Position numbers and translations under genes: made by a program | DNA from: Malurus cyaneus samueli | Taxonomy: Eukaryota > Chordata > Aves > Passeriformes > Maluridae | Length of the DNA: 64,000 nucleotides | Direction of reading: 5' to 3' | Assembly (NCBI GenBank): GCA_009741485.1 | Contig: CM019238.1 | Span: 12,297,030 to 12,361,029 of the forward strand | Shown here: positions 1 through 41,700 of the stretch, in pieces | How positions within the stretch are numbered: the first letter of the stretch is position 1 | Layout of the letters: every line of letters begins with the position of its first letter | Notes under the pieces: model-generated | Database searches by the model: none | What the model saw: only the letters and a program-made list of their open reading frames with translations | Told to the model about the DNA's origin: nothing

Positions 1-2039
1 TTTATTCACAATTAATCTAGGAATCATATTTCAAAGCCTTCAATACCCAGATACAAAAAGTGAGGCTCCATGATAGTTTATTACCTATCATCATGCATAA
101 GGTGAGAGCTCATGAAGGAGCACTTCTTATGCTTTAAGTTGAACAAGCCTTTTAATTCTCAGAGAAGCTGCGAGAGGCTGCTGCCAGAAATGACAACTGT
201 TCCAAGTCACTGAAAAATAAAAAGTGTTTTACTGCAGAACAGTATATTGCAGTAGGAAGACACAAAAAAACAAAGACAAAAACTTGATTGCTGTCAGCAA
301 CAGGCAAACAAGTCCAGTTTGAAGGAGAAGAGATGGGATGAAGGTACAAGTGCACGAAGCTGAAATTAGGCTAAACCTACAAGTCCTAGAGACTGATTTG
401 CCACATGCCATTCACTGATGTGCTCTGACTTCAGAAGCTGTCTGGGATAGGGAATTGCACCAAGCCACAAGGGTGAACTGCTGACACAGATGTATAAAAT
501 GAAAACTGCCTTGAAAATTGAAAGCAACATTTTCTTTTTAAGAAAAAAGATTTTGCCTCACTTAGCAATATTGCAGCGTACCAAAATGTTCAAAGAGATA
601 AGTGAAATAATCTCTGTGTTGAAGAACATGCCCACTATTTCCTTCTGTTCTGTGCATCAAAGAGCTTTGCCCAGCCCCAGCTGGAATCACCACAAAGATG
701 ACTATCTTGAGATTAGAAATAAACTAAAAGGGAAACAGATAAACTGGGTTAATACAGTTTCAGAAGTCAGCATAGAGAGGAGACAGATCAGGCATCCAAG
801 GAACAAGGACAGGTGTTCTTGTTCCAGATCCACCACAAGATACAGGACTAGGACACGTTGTTATGGCAGATTCAAGCCAACTGATGACATTGTTCAGAAG
901 TGATGATGCTCTGAGGCACACAAGACATTTATCAGTAGTACGGCAGCACATCGAAGGATGGACGTTCTCACTGCAAAGACAAAGAATGTGACCCCAAAGA
1001 TGGATGTGCAACTTGGTACAAACATCCACCTCTGACAGCCAGGCTTCCTTCCACAGGAACACATGCTCACAGAGCTGAACCACGAGTTCTTCAGATGAGT
1101 GACACTTCTTCACATCCAACATGAGCAGTTCCAGGAGGAGCCTCAGAAGTGGCAGGGAACAGCAGCAGCCGAGGAATGCACACAGGAACCCCACATGCAG
1201 TAAAACGTGCAGCAAGCACATGTTCCCACTTACCTGGTGTCTGAGGGATTCACCCCAGCACTGCCCACTGGCTGTAGCTTACATTCTAAAGATCCCTCCT
1301 TGTCCTGTCAAAGGTACCTTAAGCCCTTCTCCACAGTGTCTATCTGCCAGACTTCATCAGAAGGCTCTCCCAGAATCTGCTGGAAATGGCAGCTGGCATT
1401 TTTTCCAGTGAGGGACAGAGGCTGAGCTCATATGGCCCAATAAAGAGGACTAGGACACAAACTGCTTATCCAGTATATGGCTCTCCTTAATCTACCAAGC
1501 AATTTCTCAGTGGACCCGTGAACTGATCACTCTTCCCAAGGCAGCAATGATTACACATTCACTGGAACTGAGGCTGAGGCAGCCTTTGAGTGTTGTGAAA
1601 GGTCTCTCAGCCTGTGATGAACAGGAGCTGATTTTGTCACCCAAGCAGGTCTCTACAGAAGCACTTTAAATACCACCAACTGAACTGAAAGACCTTTGTG
1701 TAGTTTAACTACTGACTTTATAAACCTAAGCTAGTAGATCCCTCAGCTAGAGTAGCTGAAGCCCAAAAGGCAAAGAGGATTTCTGCTTTTCTTAAAATTA
1801 CAGTACACGTAGTAATATCAAAAGCTCCTGACTTAAATCTCCAAGTCAAATAAACTGCATTAAAATTCACATCCCAAACTCATACCATGTAAAATTATTA
1901 CATAATCAGCAATGAACAGCTTTTGCTTTAAAGCATCCTACCCTCCAGTGCTCTGCCTCACGAACCAGTTGTTCCCCAGTCCTAGCACACATTGGAGAGG
2001 CCTCAAGCAGGAGTGAGTCAGGCACTGAGAAACACCCAC
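1..2039 (-). other. MAP7D3: MAP7D3 intron 10 (partial)
   Basis: No further MAP7-type exon (Lys/Glu/Arg-rich helix with splice sites) was found. Open frames on both strands between 490 and 1,425 have no recognisable family or splice context. Confidence 0.6.
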
Positions 2040-31256
<29,217 letters not shown>

Positions 31257-31454
31257 CTTCAGCGCCGGCGCGGGAGTGGCGGCGGCGGCGGGCGCGGGGC
31301 GCAGTGCGCAGGCTCCGCCCGCTCCCGCCCTGCCCTCGCCCTGCCCGCTCCGGGAGCGTCCCGCGTCCATCCGGGGCGGCCCCGGGGCAGCGCCGGGCAG
31401 AGCCCTCAGGCTGCGTTTTCACACGGAGGGTGCTGGAGTGTGTCCCGCCAAGGG

Positions 31455-31783
31455 CGGCGGGGCTCCTGCAAGGGCTGGGGAACGCGTCTGATGAGCAGCG
31501 GCTGAGGGAGCCGGGGATCTCCAGGAGGTTCAGAGGGGATCTCATCGCTCCCTGACCAGGAGCCTGTAGAGAGATGGGGCTGGTCTCTTCAAGTGAGGTG
31601 TCTGAAGGGAGAGGCAGCAGAGGAAACGGCCTTAAACGGCGACAGCAGAGATTCAGATTAGATATTAAAAAAAAGAAAATCATTGTCCAGGTGATCAGGT
31701 ATTGGAATAGGCTGCACAGGGAGGTGGTGGAGTCACGGTCCCTGGAGGTCCCTAAGAGGGTCTGGCGCTGGGTGATGCGGTTT
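31455..31783 (+). mobile_element. CR1 LINE 3' fragment, plus orientation
   Basis: Shows the ordered landmarks of the avian CR1 3' region: GTCTGATGAGCAGCGGCTGA, GGGGATCTCATCGCTC, GAGGAAACGGCC, TTGGAATAGGCTGCACAGGG, GTGGTGGAGTCAC and CCCTGGAGGT. It is 5' truncated with small internal deletions. It ends where a second CR1 piece begins in the opposite orientation. Confidence 0.85.
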
Positions 31784-31915
31784 AGAATCGTGGAATTGTC
31801 GAGGTTGGAAGAGACCTTAAAGATCCTAGTCCAGGCGTCCACCTCACTGCAACCACTAAACCACATCACCCAGTGCCGGATCGAGAAGCCTCTTAAACAC
31901 GCCTTAGGTTTAGTG
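31784..31915 (-). mobile_element. CR1 LINE 3' fragment, minus orientation, abutting the previous one
   Basis: Carries the reverse-strand CR1 3' text GAATCGTGGAATTGTCGAGG, TTGGAAGAGACCTTAAAGAT, CCACTAAACCACATC and GCCTCTTAAACACG. Together with the preceding plus-oriented piece it forms a tail-to-tail pair. Confidence 0.8.
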
Positions 31916-32047
31916 GTTTAGAGATTTAATATTTGAATATTCTGTGAGTGTCAGGAGCCCTCGTGGTTCCCTGGGGCTGGTGCTGAGGGGAGCCCACACA
32001 GGCAAGGGTTCATTTTTGCCCCCACAGCAACTGCAAATGTCATCCCA

Positions 32048-32112
32048 TCACTGGAAGAGGGTTGGAACTGGGTGGTCCTTAAGGTCCCTTCCAACCTAAG
32101 ACCAATGTGTTA
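32048..32112 (+). mobile_element. CR1 LINE 3' terminal fragment
   Basis: AGGGTTGGAACTGGGTGGTC, then CTTAAGGTCCCTTCCAACCT, is the end of the CR1 3' UTR, here followed by a short GAT-repeat tail. Confidence 0.75.
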
Positions 32113-35100
32113 TTGATGATGATGAATTCCCTTCTAATAGAGAGCTCTTGAGAGATGCTGCTCTAGTTGGTTATCAGTAAATTAGGGCATAATCTCATTT
32201 TGCCTCTGGTTTTACACTGAGAAGAGTGAGGATAAAGCAGCATCCATGACCATATTAAAGTGTAGGCTCTTTGGGTCTGGTGCAGGAAACTCCTTTTGCA
32301 ATCATAACAGAAAGTTTGCCTGCCAGTGGGCCAAAAAAAAAAAAAAAAAGATCCCGTAAATGTGATGAATGCAGAAAAAATAGCACTATGATCAGGTAGT
32401 ATTTCAAGAGAACAAAAATGGAACCTTTTATATATTCTGAGCAGGGTTCCGTGTTAGCTTGAATATTCAGACCACAGCCTTGCCCTGTTCTTTGTTTCTT
32501 TTTTTGTTATGTTGGCTATATATGTGTGCAGAGAATTCTTTGTTGTTTCCTCTCAGTGTTAATAGAATGTCAATAATTAGTAGTATTTTTTAAAACAAAA
32601 GGGCAGCTAAAGGGGAAAAAAACTCTACACATTCAATGCCAAATTTCCCAGGTTTATGTTTAAAATATATGGTAATAACACCATGCAATTTAGCAATCTC
32701 CAAGTCCTTTATACACATGCTGAAATTAAATTTCACCATTCCACTGAGAAGCATTCAGATGTTATCCTCATTTTGCAGATGAGAAGACTGAGTCACTGAA
32801 ATCCAAGTTTCTGGCTATGTCATGGACAAAGCAGCACAGCGAAGAAGCCCGGCCCACATTTCTTGATTCCTTGTTCTGTATTCATGTCTTTTTTCATCTT
32901 CGTTTTTCAGCATTATCAGAAAATATCACCAAAATGGTTTGTATACATTCTCAACAGCATAAAGTACTATAGGTGTGGTATGAAAAAAAGGCCAAACTGC
33001 CTGATAAAATGTAATTTTTAGATTTTGCAAGCCCCAAAAGTAATGTGTAGTTATGGGCTGTACTTTCCATATCTGTAATAATAAAGTGTTCATTAATGTT
33101 TTTAGATGCATCTAAATTTTTATCAGGTTACATTTATTTTCCTTAACTTTCCTATTTCTTAATACTCTGTGCAATAACAGGGGTCAGAGTCTATTTATAC
33201 TTCTTTTGTTCCTCTTAGAAAGATGAGATTACTGGCATGGAAGCAGTCACTCTGAATGGGACGCTTGCAAACGTAATGGGCAACTAAAATTAGTTTTCAA
33301 ATGAGATGGCATTTTCTTTCCATTTCAACAGACACATTTATGAGTGGTCTCACTGCTGGCAATTTGACACGCCTGATATTCTGCACATGCAAAAGCTTCA
33401 GAGTAGAAGGTATGAATTACAGGAAGGGAAATAAACCAAGTGTTGCACACTCAGGATGTTTGTGGTGGTGCAGTGGAGGCTGTCAAGTTAAAATAAAAAG
33501 GCCAAGCACATACAAATTCATGAGACATAAAAGGACTCTTGAGGTGGAAGTGGGGCATTGTCCCTCCCTGCTCTCCATGTATCTACATACTGCTTGATAA
33601 GCATGCCTTTTATCTTCAGGCACACAGGAACTGAGCTGAGAAAATCTTTCCCAATGTGGGAAATATGTTATCTTTTTCTCTAATGAGCAGTTTAGGAATG
33701 TTTGAGCTAATGTTGCAGCAATTGCAAATGTAACATCCATCTTATTTTCTTTCAAAACTTTTTTCTCAGATTTTCAGTTCAGTCATGCAATTACTGGTTA
33801 TGCATTTTTAGTGGAACTTCATTAAAATTTTGACCCTGCGTGGCTTCAGCAGCACTTGGAATCGCCTTTCAATTTTGCGGCATTTGCAGATTTGATTGCT
33901 GTAGCCAATTTATTCTAATCCTTTAAAGACTGTCCTTTTTTCCATGTCCCTGTGGAAAAATGAATAATTTAATTTTACAGTCATTTCTTCTGTCCTTTTA
34001 GTTTTCATGTGATAGTTTCTGACAAATCTTTCAAAACTATTTCAGGCTCAATGACTGATGGTGCATATTGGCATTGTGAGATCAGAATCAATAGAGCCCT
34101 GGCACTGCATGGAATGTGAGATTCTAGGGGGTTATGCTATCCATTTCAATTCAAGGAATACTGAAAGTAGTTGAAATAATAGTAGCTGAAATTAGTCAGG
34201 TAGAAGCTTGCACGTGTGGTGAACCAGGTGCAAAATGAAATACTCAGAAAATACCTGAGCCACTGATAGATCTGGGGAGGATGTTAGAGGAAGAAGCACT
34301 CACCAATTAATTTATTCCTTACCCTGTTTCCCAAAGTATCCAGTGTTACACAGTATTAGATGTTGTATTTGTCTGGACTCAGTCTGAAATCTGGTACAAT
34401 GTTTTTTATAATCTAGTTCAAGAAAACAGCCCCCAGATTTTCTGTGAGGCTACAGGTCCTTGCTTTGGTCATTGAAGTATCTAACAGGAAAACATTTGTG
34501 TGTATTCAACTTTATTTATGTCAGAATCTCGCTGAGTAAGAGCTAAAACAAGAAACAAGGGATCTGAAATATATTTGTAGACTTATATCCATGTGTAGGA
34601 TTTTGAAAAATTATGAACAAGTATTTCAAAGTGTTCTAAATCCAAAAGTGTAAGGCCTGTATTGTGACAGATTATAGTGGGTTTCATGTGGTGAGTGTAA
34701 CTGCTGTGGCTGATGGAAAGAAAATTGGTGGCATGAAAATTACTGTAGCTGCCCAATCTTCTTTCCAAATGGGCTTTAACTGCACATTCTTGTTTATTAC
34801 TCTCCTGCTGGGACAAATACCTGCAACCCTTGGTGTTATTACTAATACATCTGTACCCTAAGGACCTCATTTCTCAGCTGTGGCTCAAGTTCACTAATTC
34901 TTTAGATTTGAAATTATTAGAAAATATTGCCTAATAGAAGAGATACAGAATCCAGCCTTTAGTTTGTCCTTGGCCCAGTATGTTTATTAGTTACCTGGAT
35001 GACAGAATGGAAAGCATTCCTGTAACATTTGTATGCACTGCTGATATGGTAGAGTACAAGCTTAGAATTCAAAACTATCTTGAAAGTTAGAAATATAGCC

Positions 35101-35687
35101 CAGGAGAAGATGAGGGTGCGTAGGGACTGATGCATGATAAAACATTTAGATAAGAACAATTCCGTGCAGAAAGGCATGGCAGAGGACAGCTTTCTAAATA
35201 GCAGATAGAGCAGAAAATAATCTGGGATGTCACAAGCTGAGCATGAGTCAACAGTGGCCTGGTCCTGTGAAAAGGGAAGCACCCAAGGGCAGGAACAGAG
35301 GGTGGGCTCTCGGATACACAGCCCCCTCCTGCTCATCAGCAGGAGCACTCTTGGGGTGCTGCCTGAGAAGGTACAAGGCAGCTGGGAAGGACCTAGATGA
35401 AGTCAGCAGAAATTATGAGAAGATGAATGAAGAAAGTTAAAGAATTTGAATTATTTTTTCAGTTTAAAGAAAAGGTAAATAAAGGGTAATAATCTGCTTT
35501 CTTTGAAACTGAAAGAATAAAAGGCAATAGACTTGATTTTAAGCAGGGCAGATTTTTCCATTTTAAGGAAAAAAATAAGTGGTAGGGAGAGGGAAGTATA
35601 TTGGGATAAATTGCTGTGGAAGCAGTAAAGCTCCGGCATGGGGGGGGTCTGTGTCTGGATGTGTGTCAACCCAGAAAGGCCAGTCTG

Positions 35688-35747
35688 ATCAGAGGGACCC
35701 CACGACCTCTTGAGCTCTGTCCCAGCTCTGTGTTTCTGTGATTCTGG
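35688..35747 (+). mobile_element. Probable CR1 3' tail fragment
   Basis: CGACCTCTTGAGCTCTGTCC, then CAGCTCTGTGTTTCTGTGAT, resembles the CR1 3' end, where GACCTC...GTCCCTTCCAGC is followed by TCTGTGATTCTG. Confidence 0.55.
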
Positions 35748-38700
35748 CATCTCTCTTGTACATTTTGGGACTATTGGCCAGAACAAGTATTATTCACGGC
35801 AAGGGTTGCAGAACTGCCTTCTAAAATTAGACAGAGTGTTCTAGGCAGTGACAAAAGATAAATGAGTTCAAGGGAAGACATGGTGGTCATGTGGCTGCTT
35901 GGTTGGCTGGCAGAAAGGGTTTGATGCTTCAGTGCATGACAGCAGCTCTGTATCTGAGATCATCCTTTCTGTGTAACAGTTTAGTAAGGGCAGGAGACCA
36001 ATTCATACAGAAAGGAATTGAGTGAGAAAGAACATGCCCATGTAGCATATGGAAACAGATCTACTCCTTTCCTATCTTCTATCCTGTGCCTGCCCATGAG
36101 TCCTCACCTCATAGAATTACACCTATGTGTTGTCTTAGAAAACATATTTCCATGCAAATTTTAGTTCTTGCAGGAGTAAAAATAGGGATAAGGCAGTCCT
36201 CTTGTCTTCTCAGTGTTTATATATCTACTTACTTATTCTCTGTTTATGTGTTTGGGTGTGTCTGAGAGGTTGAGTACACACTGAAGACATGAAACAAATA
36301 ATAGTTAATAACAAAAGTTAGGCCAGCTCTTGTGAAAGTGGCTGCCTAACAGTGTGTGTCAAAGCTGCATCTGTTCAACCAAACTGAGATGCTCTGTGCT
36401 CAAGTTCTCACTGCATGTGTCATCATGGGCTATTTATTTGTGTTGCCACATGGTCTAGGAGCCTGCAGGAATAGTGGCTAAACACAGACCACAGTAGGCT
36501 ACTCCCCATCCCAAAGAGTCCAAACCTCATCCTGAATTTACTACAGGAGCTGTAGAGGAACTGGCTAGCTTTAAAAATAATTTTCTTGTTTCCCTCCTGT
36601 CATGCTCTGATTTGGAGCAGTGCATTCCCCAAAGGAAAGATTAAAGGATATCAGCTCAGTCAATTTTCTTAAGGTACAAATCCCATCACACTGAGTCATT
36701 GTACAAATTCGGCCCTGGCTGTGCAGATTCCAGCATCTCCCTTTGCCTACAGCACAATATGGTAATTTTTACTGAATAATTTGAAATTATCCAGAATTTT
36801 CATGTGATTACTGTCAATGGCACTATGTAATACGATTTCAACAAGCTGAACACTGATATGGTAATCCTTATCAGTTCTAACACCAAATGTTAATCTTATC
36901 ACCCTGTGCTGATGAGATAACATATTCCAGTAGTGGATTTTTATGAATATTTTATTGTTCGAAGTGGTGTTGAGATAAAACACCAGTGTGGTGAGTTACA
37001 GTATTTTGTCAGCAGTGCTGTGCATCTGACTGAGAGGACATTTTTTGAAGATTCTTAAATGACTTCTCAAATCTATGTAATGATCTGAAAATCCATCTGA
37101 TTGATCCCTGCCTAGAAGTGAAAACTTACGGGAGATGTGAGAATACTGAATAATTTTTCAGTTCTTTGAGCATGAAAATATTTCTAAGTAACTTAGCGCT
37201 GCTTAGATGTTTTTCTTTGTAACAGCTCGAAGGTTGCTGCTTTTGAAAGATCAGTTGTCCAGGAAGTCTCCTTGGACAAATAAGAACAGTCAGTCATGCA
37301 AAGTTTATTATGTGCAGAGCTCCTTGGCAGAAAACAGGAGAGTCCCTGGTAACTGCCTCACTGCTTTTGGAAAAAACAAGAATAAAGGGTAGGTTGTAAT
37401 GATGATGGGGAAGGTTCTTAACACAAGGACAAAAACTTGGTCTGAAATATTTGCTTCCCTAAGTTGATGTAAGATGTTTGCTTGGGGTTTGAGGAGTGGC
37501 TCTGCCTGCAGTAAAAATGAGATTTGTCAGGAATAGTTCCTGTTTCCCAAACTCTGTGTAGACATTTTGCTTCACAGTGCCACCTGCTCTCCCTGCATTT
37601 CCTGGCAGACCTGGATTTAATAGCCAACACATTTGCTGGATTCCCTGCAGAGGTTTGCAGATTCACAGGCAATGAGCTGCCTTTGCCAGCCATTCCCATT
37701 CCAAAGGAAAGCAAACATGAGCCAAGGAGAGCCCTGGTAGTGATCATTGTGCTGTCCCGCTTACAAAGGGGAAGAGGATGAAGAAATGACTCCTCGGCAG
37801 CAGCAGCAAAAATCCACCAAAAATCCAATATTGATTTTATGACTGCACTTGATAGCTTGAGCCAATTTAATCCAAATTTTAACTTTCTGTAGTATTTTGG
37901 CATTTACCTACCTGAAAATCTCTCCTTTATCCCAATGCTTTTTAGCTGTTGTTTTAAGCAGCTTATAAGGGAAGTGGGCACTAACAAGTTGTGTTTTAGG
38001 ATGACTTCCTCCAGTTTTCTTTCCTCTCTCCCCAGGGTTGAAGATGCTGTTAGTGTGGGATGGATGCTGTTGGGGCTGCACCGTAAGGGCTCGTATGTGA
38101 GTGGGACACAGGGAAGTGCTAACTGCATTCACTGTAATGAGAAGCTGCAGTTCCATTTCTCATCTGGGAGTAATAATCCATTATTTCTGCTGCTGAATTT
38201 GCCTGTCCCTCATTCAATTATTCCAATCTTACCAAGTTCAATACGAGGTAAAGACTATGGGTCTGATTCAGCAACATCAAGAAAAATTTTCAGCTCCTGG
38301 ATGCTTAGTTTTAAAAGACCAATTTCATGCTGAGATAATCTTTAGGCAAACAGAGAACTTTCTTTCTGTAAGAAAAGGTATTTGGAGAAGAGCTTTAGCA
38401 GTGTAGCTGTTACTGAGCTCTAATGTGTTCCTTCCTGTTTTGGCTTGGAGACTGCTGCCCTGGCAATTCCCACTGGCTCCTTACATGGCTTGGAAAGACC
38501 CTGGTCTCACAGGCTGCTGCACCATAGACCCTACCTTGTCCTCCCATGAAACGGGCCCTCTGCTCCTGATCAGCTGAATGAACTGAAGTGGGATTCTGCA
38601 GGGACAGCAGGAGGCCCCTGCCACGGTTTGGGACTGTAGCACTGTGAAGCTCCTGTATTCCAGCACAGAAAGAGGGTAAGGAGATAAATGACTCCAGTGT

Positions 38701-41700
38701 TTGTTTGTTTGTTTTGCCTAAAGAAGGTTCTTTGTAAGCGTATTCCACATGAGGTTTCTTCTATCCACGTAAATAGATCCCTTGTGTCTGAATTTAGGTC
38801 TCTGTATATTGTTACTTGTGCAATGGCTTAGAAATACTTTGGAGGCATTATCTGGGAGCTTTTATGGCTTCTCTCACATATTTCCTCTGCCTCCCTGCTC
38901 CCACACATCCATGCACACACAGTGAGAGATGCAGGGTCAGATTCTGATCAGATTTCTGCTCATTTTGCACACAAAACTTTGTATTTGCACTTTTTAATTT
39001 TCTGAATTTCACCCATAAATCACTTTTGGACCCACTGGATAGTTTTTGGTAAACACTAGCCCAACAAGAGCTGTGCTACTGAGGATCTCAGGCTCCAGAA
39101 GGAGTGATAACTGGCCAGATTTGGAGCTAAGAGCCTTAAAACACAAGCACCAGCCCATCTGTGGCCAGTTTGTCTGCCTGGTGGGGCTGTTTTGTGAAGT
39201 GCCATTTATTCTTGACACTATGGATTGTATTGCAGGGGCAGCCCCAACAAATCACTTGCATCTGTTAAGGGCAGGTTTCCCATTTGGGTTACTCTTCATT
39301 TAAAGCTCTGACTGGTGGCATGGAGCAGGAACAGAAAGACCAGATTTTTCTCCTTGAGCATTTTCTGATTGTCTCCCCCTCAAAAGTTAACCATTCCATG
39401 GCTCCTTTGGCTTCATATTTTTAATTAATGTCAGTGTTGGGCAGTATTCAGGATTAAAATCTAAAGAAAACATTTTCTAGCTTTCCCATCAGAACACATT
39501 TCAAAATGTGGCTGTGAGCTGCAACAGAATTGGGCTTTACTGCACAGAAAAAGGACATGTGCTCCACTTATAAAAAAGGAAATTAATCAATCAAAATTAC
39601 TAGTTTAAAATGATAATTTTTCAATGGGCAGGTAACAAGAGATCCCTGCATGGACTATGTGAAGGTGATATATGTGAGGCCTGTCTGTGTGAGTCCCTTC
39701 TGTGGTACTTGGAGTTTTCAAAGTCAAGAGACACAAATAATGCAGCTGCTAAAAGTCTGTCAGTGCCACCCTGCCTGCAGAGCCATTCAGTGACCCAGCC
39801 CCTCCAGGGCAATCAGGGACGTGCTCTGCAATTAGGCCTCAGTGTAGCTGTCAGTAATGAGCATTGGCTCAGTTCTTGAAGCACTGTGAGTGTAAAATTA
39901 TAGGTAAGTTCCTCATGATGAATAAATTGATGCTGTGGGCCATGGATTCAGCAACATGAAGGATTGTATCCCCTCCATGAAATCCACTCTGTTCAGTCTG
40001 TTTTCTACTAGATTTACATGTATTTACATCTTTGTCAAGGACAGCCAGATTTCTTCATCTAGAAATTTAAGCAACCAGCAAGACATTTAAATATTTCTGA
40101 AATAAATTAGTTGTAGTAGTAACATGTAGGAATCCTTTAGATACATTTTGTGGCTGGGTGATAAATGATACTATGTCTAGAAGAACCCTTGCAAGGATAA
40201 TTCTCTTTCATACCCACATGCAGTGAACCTGGCACAAGAGAAACCAACCACCAGGACACCCAATACCCAGCAAAACAGCTTCAGTCAAGCACTGAGCAGA
40301 TGCACTATGAGCTTTTCAAGGCAAACCCTTCAGTTTTGGTACTCTTCAACCCTCATTCAGCTAACAGGAACCTCTAGGGCTCTGTTCTCTAGGAGTTAAT
40401 GGCTTTCAGTATGACTCCTATTAGCACAGGTCACAGCATTACTAATAGAGTTTCCACTGGTTTCCTTGCCACGACTTCTGCTTTCATGTATGAAGGTTTC
40501 AGTCTCAAGCAAGCAGTGGTGAGCCCAGAGTGGTTTGAAATCCTGTGGTGAGTGGCCTGGTATAAATGGTTGTGAGTACAGGGTGATAATACCCATGTGT
40601 GCATAAACTGGGCTGCAAGCGTGTTGTTGAGGTTGAATGGTTTGTTCAGTGAAGAACAAAAAGGGAGAGAAGTTTGAAGGAGATTCTCCTTTGCCTTACT
40701 GGTGATGCAGCACCAGCTTTGGTGTCTGGGGTTCCCACCTCCAAGGTGTTCTAGCCCTGGATCAAAGCAGGCGCCTGTCACAGGAGACCTTTGAAGCTTG
40801 TTCTGCTACAGGAAATGAAGAAGAAAGGAGCAGCCAGTGCCTCGGCAGGGCTGAGCATGAGGTGCTGCCTTTCCACCAGCACTTCTGGTTCTTCTTCTTT
40901 GTATAACAACAACATGCTCAGCCTACCAGGGCTGGAGCCTTGCCCTTTCTCAGGCGATTCCTTGGGGCAGGATTTTCAGCCAGCCTGCACCCCACTGCCC
41001 AAGGGAGTATCACGGCTGTGTAACTGGTGTGAAAAGAAGTTGTGACAAGTCCTGTCATGGCAGCACTTCAACTGTACAAATTCGACTGGTGAGTGGGTGG
41101 GAGAGTGGATGGGGGTGAATTTGAAGATTCATTTAAATACTGACATTTGCCAGTTATTACTGTACAGTGGCCTCTGAGCAAACTCGAATATTTTGCTGTT
41201 CCACACCTGAAAAAATAACTCCTGTAGTTCAGACCTCAGGGTACTAAGTGTTGGCTGCTACTTACTTTTCGGTGGTAGTTCCTTATCTGCTTAAAGGCAA
41301 TGGCATGAACCTCAATTAGTGCTTATGCAGTGCTTTGAAATGATAAGACACTATCTACCTTTTAAGTATGATAATGTTTCTAGAACATATTCTAATAAGT
41401 GCATGCTTCAGTACACAGCTGCACACTCAGCGGTAGGCCAGAAGTGCTTCCTAAGGGAAACAGTCCAGGAGTTTCTGCCCCCATGGCACAAGGAAATCAA
41501 GAAAAATCATCAATTTTAAATGTATGGTGTGTGTGTATCTTGAGAGCACCCAGCTAAGAAAAACAGAGTATAAATAGCTGCCAAATAAAGCAATATTTAG
41601 TGTAGAGCAAAACCTCCCCACAGTGTTGAGAAGGGCTGGAGGAGGATGGAGCAGGTATAACATCATTGATTTCCAATTATTTCCTCCTCTGTCCAGCCCA

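Noticed and set aside
760..1221. 153-codon minus-strand open frame, Leu/Cys-rich
   Set aside because: Lies in MAP7D3 intron 10, does not resemble any MAP7 exon, and lacks convincing splice sites.
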